Part shown: piece by piece, positions 60,451 to 64,000 of the stretch
Position numbering within the stretch: the first letter of the stretch is position 1
How the letters are laid out: the number at the start of each line of letters is the position of its first letter
Assembly: GCF_002803065.1 (NCBI RefSeq)
Contig: NZ_NNBL01000023.1
Coordinates: forward strand, 72,459 to 136,458
Length of the DNA stretch: 64,000 bases
Direction: 5' to 3'
Source: Streptomyces sp. CB01635
GTDB taxonomy: Bacteria; Actinomycetota; Actinomycetes; Streptomycetales; Streptomycetaceae
Translations under genes and position numbers: made by a program
Notes under the pieces: model-generated
What the model saw: the letters and a program-made list of their open reading frames with translations, nothing else
Database searches by the model: none
What the model was told of the DNA's origin: nothing

Positions 60451-60673
60451 CCCGCCGACCTACGCCCTCCACCGCCGCCCGCGCCCGAGTGCTGCGCGGG
60501 CGGCGTCGTGGGACGGACGGGCGATGCGGAAGCAGCCCTCACACGGCGCTGCGAATCACACGGGAACGGCCGACGGGCCACACCGCTACGGCGACGACCC
60601 GCACCGGTGCGACGGCGCCCGCCCGCCGGCACCACGCCACCCGGCACCGATCCTCACTGTCACGGATCCCCCA

Positions 60674-60729
60674 CCCGCGTCTGTCGGTCATGCCCGAGGC
60701 GCCCGCGTCTGTCGGTCATGCCCGAGGCG
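60674..60729. repeat. 28-bp tandem direct repeat downstream of proC
   Basis: Two identical 28-base copies (60674-60701, 60702-60729), each holding GTCTGTCGGTCATGCCCGAG, then a partial third. The 60451-60743 gap carries no credible gene. Confidence 0.85.
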
Positions 60730-60743
60730 CCCGCGCCCGACCG

Positions 60744-61340
60744 TCACACGCGAAGCGCCCCGGCCCAAGCCACGACCTCCGTCGTCGTGACCACCCGGGC
60801 GAAGCCGCCCCCGTGGAGTGAGACCGCCGACGCCTGTGCCAGCTCCTCCGCCGTGCGGTGCCAGCCGAACGGGCCCTCCAGGTCGAAGGTGTGCGTCGCG
60901 TCCAGCGCGAACAACACCTCATACCCCAGATTCCCGCCCATCCGCGCTGTCGTCTCCGCGCACATGTTGGTCTGGATCCCGGCCACCACCAACTGTCCGA
61001 TGCCGGCCGCCCTGAGCCACGCGTCCAGGTCCGGCGTCCCGTAGAACGCCGAGTTCACGGACTTCGTCACCAGGAGCTCCGCCCCGTCCCCCTTCCCACG
61101 CCGCCCCTCCACGTACTCCTTGAAACCGTTCCCGGCATACCCGGGCCGCAAGGGCGACTGCGGCTTCGGCGAGTCATGCCGCACGAATACGACCGGCCGC
61201 CCTGTCGACTGCCACGCGTCGATCAGCGACGCGATGTTCTCGTCAGCCGCAGGGTTGTTCCGCGGTCCCCAGAACCCCTCCTCCTCGAATCCCTTCTGCA
61301 CGTCCACCACGATCAGCGCTGCGTTGTCTGCGATCTCCAT
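60744..61340 (-). CDS. Isochorismatase-like cysteine hydrolase
   Basis: 198 residues from the ATG at 61340. The Asp-Lys-Cys triad is visible: Asp in ALIVVDVQKGFEEEGF, Lys in LLVTKSVNSAFYGTPD, Cys in VAGIQTNMCAETTARMG. Relatives include nicotinamidases, N-carbamoylsarcosine amidases and isochorismatases; the FWGPRNNPAADENIA segment fits the nicotinamidase-like subgroup, whose substrates are diverse. It is divergent from a GlxA-type regulator (74 bases between starts), which very likely controls it. Confidence 0.9.
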   Translation of the reverse strand: MEIADNAALIVVDVQKGFEEEGFWGPRNNPAADENIASLIDAWQSTGRPVVFVRHDSPKPQSPLRPGYAGNGFKEYVEGRRGKGDGAELLVTKSVNSAFYGTPDLDAWLRAAGIGQLVVAGIQTNMCAETTARMGGNLGYEVLFALDATHTFDLEGPFGWHRTAEELAQASAVSLHGGGFARVVTTTEVVAWAGALRV

Positions 61341-61414
61341 GCCCACGATGCTCCCGCCCGGAGCGCGCCTGCCCCAGAGGCGCAAAAGACAGCGATCGAT
61401 GATTTACTGCCACC

Positions 61415-62431
61415 GTGCCGCACGCAGACCCGCACTCACCCGCGCACCCCACCCAGCGCATCGCCCTCCTCGCCTTCCCCGGCATCCGGGCCTTCGACGT
61501 CTCCGTCATCACCGAGGTCTGGGGCACCGACCGCACCGACCGCGGCGTCCCTGCCTTCGACCTGCGCCGCGTCGCCGAAGACCGCACGCCCGTCCCCATG
61601 CGGGGCGGACTCACCCTCACCCCCGATCGCACCCTCACCTGGCTGACACGCCTCGCGCCCGCCACCGATCTGCTCGTCGTCCCCGGCCTCGACGATCACC
61701 TCACCCCTGCGCCCGAACCGGTCCTCGAGTCCCTGCGCCGCGCTCACGCCCGCGGCGTCACCATCGCCGCCCTCTGCGGCGGCGCCTTCACACTCGCCCA
61801 AGCCGGCCTACTGGACGGCCGCCGCGCGATCACCCACTGGAACCTCGTCGACCTGCTCCGCGCCCATCACCCCCTGGTCACCGTCGAACCTGACGCCCTC
61901 TTCATCGAGGACGACAACATCTGGACCGCCGCAGGCACAGCCGCCGGCATCGATCTCTGCCTGCACCTCGTCCGCAGGAACCACGGCGCGGAGACCGCCG
62001 CCACCATCGCCCGATCCATGGTCACGGCCCCCTTCCGCACCGGAACGCAGGCCCAGTTCATCGAGCACCCCACGCCACGAGCCGACCGCGACGCCGATGC
62101 GCTCACCTCCGTACGCGCATACGCACTCCAGCACCTCCACGAACCGCTCACCGTCGCCGGCCTCGCCGCGCGCGCCAGCATGTCCCCGCGCTCCTTCGCC
62201 CGTCACTTCACCGCAGCGACCGGCACCACCCCGCTGCGCTGGCTCCTGGACCAGCGCATGGCGGCAGCGCAGAAGCTGCTCGAACGCACCGACCTCCCCA
62301 TGCCCGAAGTCGCACGCCGCGCGGGCTTCGGCAGCGAGGTCACGATGCGCCAGCACTTCGCATCGCGCCTCGCCACCAGCCCACGCTCCTACCGGGCCTC
62401 ATTCGCCGAGCGGCCCGTCACCCACTCCTAA
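61415..62431 (+). CDS. GlxA-family regulator (DJ-1/PfpI domain plus AraC helix-turn-helix)
   Basis: 338 residues from a GTG six bases after TTTACT (61403-61408), a leaderless arrangement. The N-terminal half is an amidotransferase-like DJ-1/PfpI domain (RIALLAFPGIRAFDVSVITE; nucleophile-elbow Cys in TIAALCGGAFTLAQAGLLDG). The C-terminal 100 residues are AraC-type: LTVAGLAARASMSPRSFARH, TGTTPLRWLLDQRMAAAQKL, MPEVARRAGFGSEVTMRQHF. Such regulators often govern adjacent hydrolase or catabolic genes, here the divergent cysteine hydrolase. Confidence 0.92.
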   Translation: MPHADPHSPAHPTQRIALLAFPGIRAFDVSVITEVWGTDRTDRGVPAFDLRRVAEDRTPVPMRGGLTLTPDRTLTWLTRLAPATDLLVVPGLDDHLTPAPEPVLESLRRAHARGVTIAALCGGAFTLAQAGLLDGRRAITHWNLVDLLRAHHPLVTVEPDALFIEDDNIWTAAGTAAGIDLCLHLVRRNHGAETAATIARSMVTAPFRTGTQAQFIEHPTPRADRDADALTSVRAYALQHLHEPLTVAGLAARASMSPRSFARHFTAATGTTPLRWLLDQRMAAAQKLLERTDLPMPEVARRAGFGSEVTMRQHFASRLATSPRSYRASFAERPVTHS

Positions 62432-62436
62432 GAACA

Positions 62437-62452
62437 CCGCTCCTGAGAGCGG
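62437..62452. terminator. Small hairpin between the GlxA regulator and trpS
   Basis: CCGCTC-CTGA-GAGCGG between convergent genes, six bases after the first stop. A palindrome CCCTATATAGGG follows (62468-62479). No T-run. Confidence 0.45.
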
Positions 62453-62483
62453 CCCTCCATAGGACGCCCCTATATAGGGACGC

Positions 62484-63482
62484 CTAGGCAGCGGGAAGCA
62501 GTCCGATCGCCCGATAGGCGGCGTCCACGCTTGGCTTCGCCATCTCCCTCGCCCGCTCAGCACCGCGCCGCAACACCTCCTCTACATACGCGGGATCCGC
62601 AACCAGTTCCTTGTGCCTCTTCTGCAGGGGCGCCAGAAGCTCCACCACGGCCTCCGCGGTCGCCTTCTTCAGCGCGCCATACGACTCATATACACCGCTC
62701 AGGCCCTCCGGGTTCCCACCCTCACAAGCGGCCAGAATCTCCAGCAGATTCGACACCCCGGGCTTGGCCTCGCGGTCGTACTCGACCTCCGCGCCGCTGT
62801 CCGTCACCGCCCGCAGGATCTTCTTCCGCGCAACGTCCGGCTCGTCGAGGAGATAGACGATCCCGGCGCCGTTGTCGTGCGACTTCCCCATCTTGGAAGT
62901 CGGGTCCTGAAGGTCCATGACCCGCGCCGCAACCGCGGGCGGCGTCGCCCGCGGCACTACGAAGGTGTGCCCGTACCGCTGGTTGAACCGCACCGCGAGA
63001 TCCCGGGTGAGCTCGACGTGCTGCGTCTGGTCATCACCCACAGGAACCTCGTCCGCCCCGTAGGCGAGGATGTCCGCCGCCATGAGCACGGGGTACGTGA
63101 GCAGCGACAGCCGAACACTCCCGCCCCGCTCCCGCTCGCGCGCGGACTTCTCCTTGTACTGGATCATCCGCCGCATCTCGCCGTCCGTGGCGACGCACTC
63201 GAGCAGATACGACAGCCGGGCGTGCTCGTCCACATGACTCTGCACGAACACGGTGCACACCTCGGGATCGAGCCCCGAGGCAAGCAACAGCGTTGCCGCC
63301 TGCTTACTGAGTCGCCGCACCCGCCCGGGATCGTGATCCACGGTCAGCGCGTGCAGATCGACGACGCTGAACAGCGCGTCAGCTCTGTGCTGATCGACTT
63401 CTGCCCACTGACGTACGGCGCCCAGATAGTTCCCCAGCGTCAGATGCCCGGTCGGCTTGACCCCGCTGAAGATTCGCGTCAT
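62484..63482 (-). CDS. trpS: Tryptophanyl-tRNA synthetase under attenuation control
   Basis: 332 residues from the ATG at 63482, seven bases behind AGGAGG (a GTG directly before it is less well spaced). Class I motifs: SGVKPTGHLTLGNYLGA (HIGH-like), YPVLMAADILAYGADEVPVG, VELTRDLAVRFN and SKMGKSHD (KMSKS-like). It charges tRNA-Trp. The leader encodes a 13-residue peptide with two adjacent Trp codons followed by mutually exclusive hairpins. Gene position and attenuator match the auxiliary, indolmycin-resistant TrpRS1 of S. coelicolor (from memory); whether this enzyme is resistant cannot be read here. Confidence 0.95.
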   Translation of the reverse strand: MTRIFSGVKPTGHLTLGNYLGAVRQWAEVDQHRADALFSVVDLHALTVDHDPGRVRRLSKQAATLLLASGLDPEVCTVFVQSHVDEHARLSYLLECVATDGEMRRMIQYKEKSARERERGGSVRLSLLTYPVLMAADILAYGADEVPVGDDQTQHVELTRDLAVRFNQRYGHTFVVPRATPPAVAARVMDLQDPTSKMGKSHDNGAGIVYLLDEPDVARKKILRAVTDSGAEVEYDREAKPGVSNLLEILAACEGGNPEGLSGVYESYGALKKATAEAVVELLAPLQKRHKELVADPAYVEEVLRRGAERAREMAKPSVDAAYRAIGLLPAA

Positions 63483-63554
63483 CACTCCACCTCCTGGTCA
63501 GGACCGCCGCGGCCCGGCTGCCGGGCTCCGTGGTCTCCAGGAGGGAGATACAAG

Positions 63555-63579
63555 AACGGCCGCCGAGGCGGCGGCCGTT
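63555..63579 (-). terminator. Attenuator terminator of trpS
   Basis: 10-bp stem AACGGCCGCC (63579-63570) with GGCGGCCGTT (63564-63555), loop of five, then CTTGTAT. The 5' arm can instead pair with GGCGGCCG at 63603-63596 (antiterminator), which itself pairs with GGCCGCC at 63614-63608 inside the leader peptide's Trp/Ala codons. Confidence 0.88.
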
Positions 63580-63604
63580 GGGTGCATGCTTGTGCCGGCC
63601 GCCG

Positions 63605-63646
63605 TCAGGCGGCCCACCACTGCTGGGTGTGCGCATGCGTAGTCAC
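63605..63646 (-). CDS. trpS leader peptide (tandem Trp codons)
   Basis: GTG-started 13-residue peptide MTTHAHTQQWWAA, stop TGA. The two TGG codons (63619-63614) immediately precede segment 1 of the attenuator. A ribosome stalled there for lack of charged tRNA-Trp would cover segment 1 and let the antiterminator form. The GTG is seven bases after TACTCT, so the message is probably leaderless. Confidence 0.85.
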   Translation of the reverse strand: MTTHAHTQQWWAA

Positions 63647-63653
63647 GAGCCCA

Positions 63654-63659
63654 AGAGTA
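63654..63659 (-). promoter_or_regulatory. -10 box of the trpS leader promoter
   Basis: TACTCT on the minus strand; transcription should begin at or next to the leader GTG (63646). A recognisable -35 is lacking; TGTCAA at 63683-63678 is 18 bases upstream and is the complement of the -35 box of the opposing rRNA promoter. Confidence 0.55.
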
Positions 63660-63677
63660 GACCTCACAGGCGTGAAG

Positions 63678-63706
63678 TTGACACACCTGGGCCCGGTACG
63701 TAGTGT
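63678..63706 (+). promoter_or_regulatory. Strong sigma-HrdB-type promoter of the rRNA operon
   Basis: TTGACA (63678-63683), 17-base spacer, TAGTGT (63701-63706): near-consensus for the housekeeping sigma factor. It points toward the rRNA leader. Streptomyces rRNA operons have several tandem promoters; another -10-like TAAAGT lies at 63895-63900 and TAGAGT at 63975-63980. Confidence 0.75.
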
Positions 63707-64000
63707 TCTCCGAGTTGCCCGACGTGAGCTCCGGTCCCTGACCGGTCCCCGGGTGGCCATTCCGCAAGAACCATTCAACGATCGATGTCGCGTCTCTCCG
63801 AGATGCGCCACGGCTCGTTTTCATGCGTCTTTGCGAAATGAGGAATCCGCGTTCGAAAGAACGCCCCCGATTAGCTCGGGAGGCAGGACTCCGCTAAAGT
63901 CTCACTCGTCGGAACGGCCCAACAGCCGGGAAGGCAAGCCCCGCTGACTGGGAATCAGGCCCGAAAGGATCTGATAGAGTCGGAACCGCCGGAAAGGGAA
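63707..64000 (+). other. rRNA operon leader (5' of 16S rRNA, continues beyond the window)
   Basis: The stretch from about 63860, with TCACTCGTCGGAACGGCCCA and GATCTGATAGAGTCGGAACC, reads like the Streptomyces rrn leader just upstream of 16S rRNA as I remember it. No protein gene is present. The 16S gene itself should begin roughly 300 bases past the window end. Confidence 0.75.

Noticed and set aside
60674..60729. Possible CRISPR or attachment-site repeat downstream of proC
   Set aside because: Only two adjacent 28-bp copies, no integrase or tRNA nearby.

Overview
The window is a chromosomal segment of a Streptomyces (or very close relative). The signs are very high GC with G/C in nearly every third codon position, GTG/TTG starts, many start codons 6-7 bases behind a TANNNT -10 box (leaderless messages), and hallmark actinobacterial genes: lsr2, the sigE-cseABC envelope-stress locus, disA, an orphan nuoD, and an rRNA leader of the Streptomyces type. 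From memory, the gene order matches the S. coelicolor SCO3334-SCO3400 neighbourhood, read in the opposite direction. Almost all of it is core genome; no insertion sequence, prophage, tRNA or CRISPR array was seen.

Layout. 1-2.1 kb: end of an osmoprotectant (OpuC/ProU-like) ABC importer. 2.2-5.2 kb: a coiled-coil membrane protein and two PH-domain membrane proteins. 5.3-7.4 kb: an orphan NuoD-like complex I subunit, convergent with and overlapping a MidA/NDUFAF7-family methyltransferase. 7.5-9.5 kb: a NarL-type two-component pair. 9.5-12.3 kb: an ArsR-like regulator, a small protein and an aldolase. 12.4-17.9 kb: a tightly coupled cofactor operon (Rossmann/DUF2520 protein, panC, nadB, nadC, coaX) for pantothenate/CoA and NAD. 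18-21.7 kb: a surface protein, small conserved proteins, a BlaI-type repressor and a short N-acetylglutamate synthase. 22-25.9 kb: lsr2, an SCO3374-family protein and clpC with a ClgR-like box. 25.9-27.5 kb: the wreck of a NACHT-type STAND gene and a long leader before an M23 peptidase. 28-31.8 kb: TetR/MFS exporter and AraC/VOC pairs.

31.8-35.3 kb (minus strand) is the complete sigE-cseA-cseB-cseC envelope-stress operon. 35.4-43.3 kb holds mutY, a second NarL-type two-component pair whose kinase has an extra extracytoplasmic domain, a PAP2 phosphatase, a secreted protein, and disA and radA. 43.6-51 kb: a membrane protein combining degenerate ECF-sigma modules, a zinc anti-sigma motif and an external BACON domain; a Cys-rich protein; Ppx/GppA; a TIM-barrel/TetR pair; and ilvD. 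51-62.4 kb: a Ser/Thr kinase with a beta-propeller sensor opposite an SH3-like protein, assorted enzymes, a frameshifted SulP transporter, an ABC-2 exporter with a perfect 26-bp palindrome at its start, proC, and a GlxA regulator opposite a cysteine hydrolase. 62.5-63.7 kb: trpS behind a classical Trp-codon attenuator. The window ends inside the promoter/leader of an rRNA operon.

Several genes share themes: envelope sensing and repair (SigE-CseABC, PH proteins, M23 peptidase, PAP2, kinase and BACON proteins), DNA integrity (DisA, RadA, MutY), proteostasis (ClpC) and NAD/CoA supply. The observations most worth a second look are the NuoD2/MidA pair, the sigma/anti-sigma/BACON fusion, the palindrome over the ABC exporter start, the 9-bp periodic repeats before disA, the M23 leader RNA and the NACHT remnant. 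All identifications were made by reading; no database search was run.
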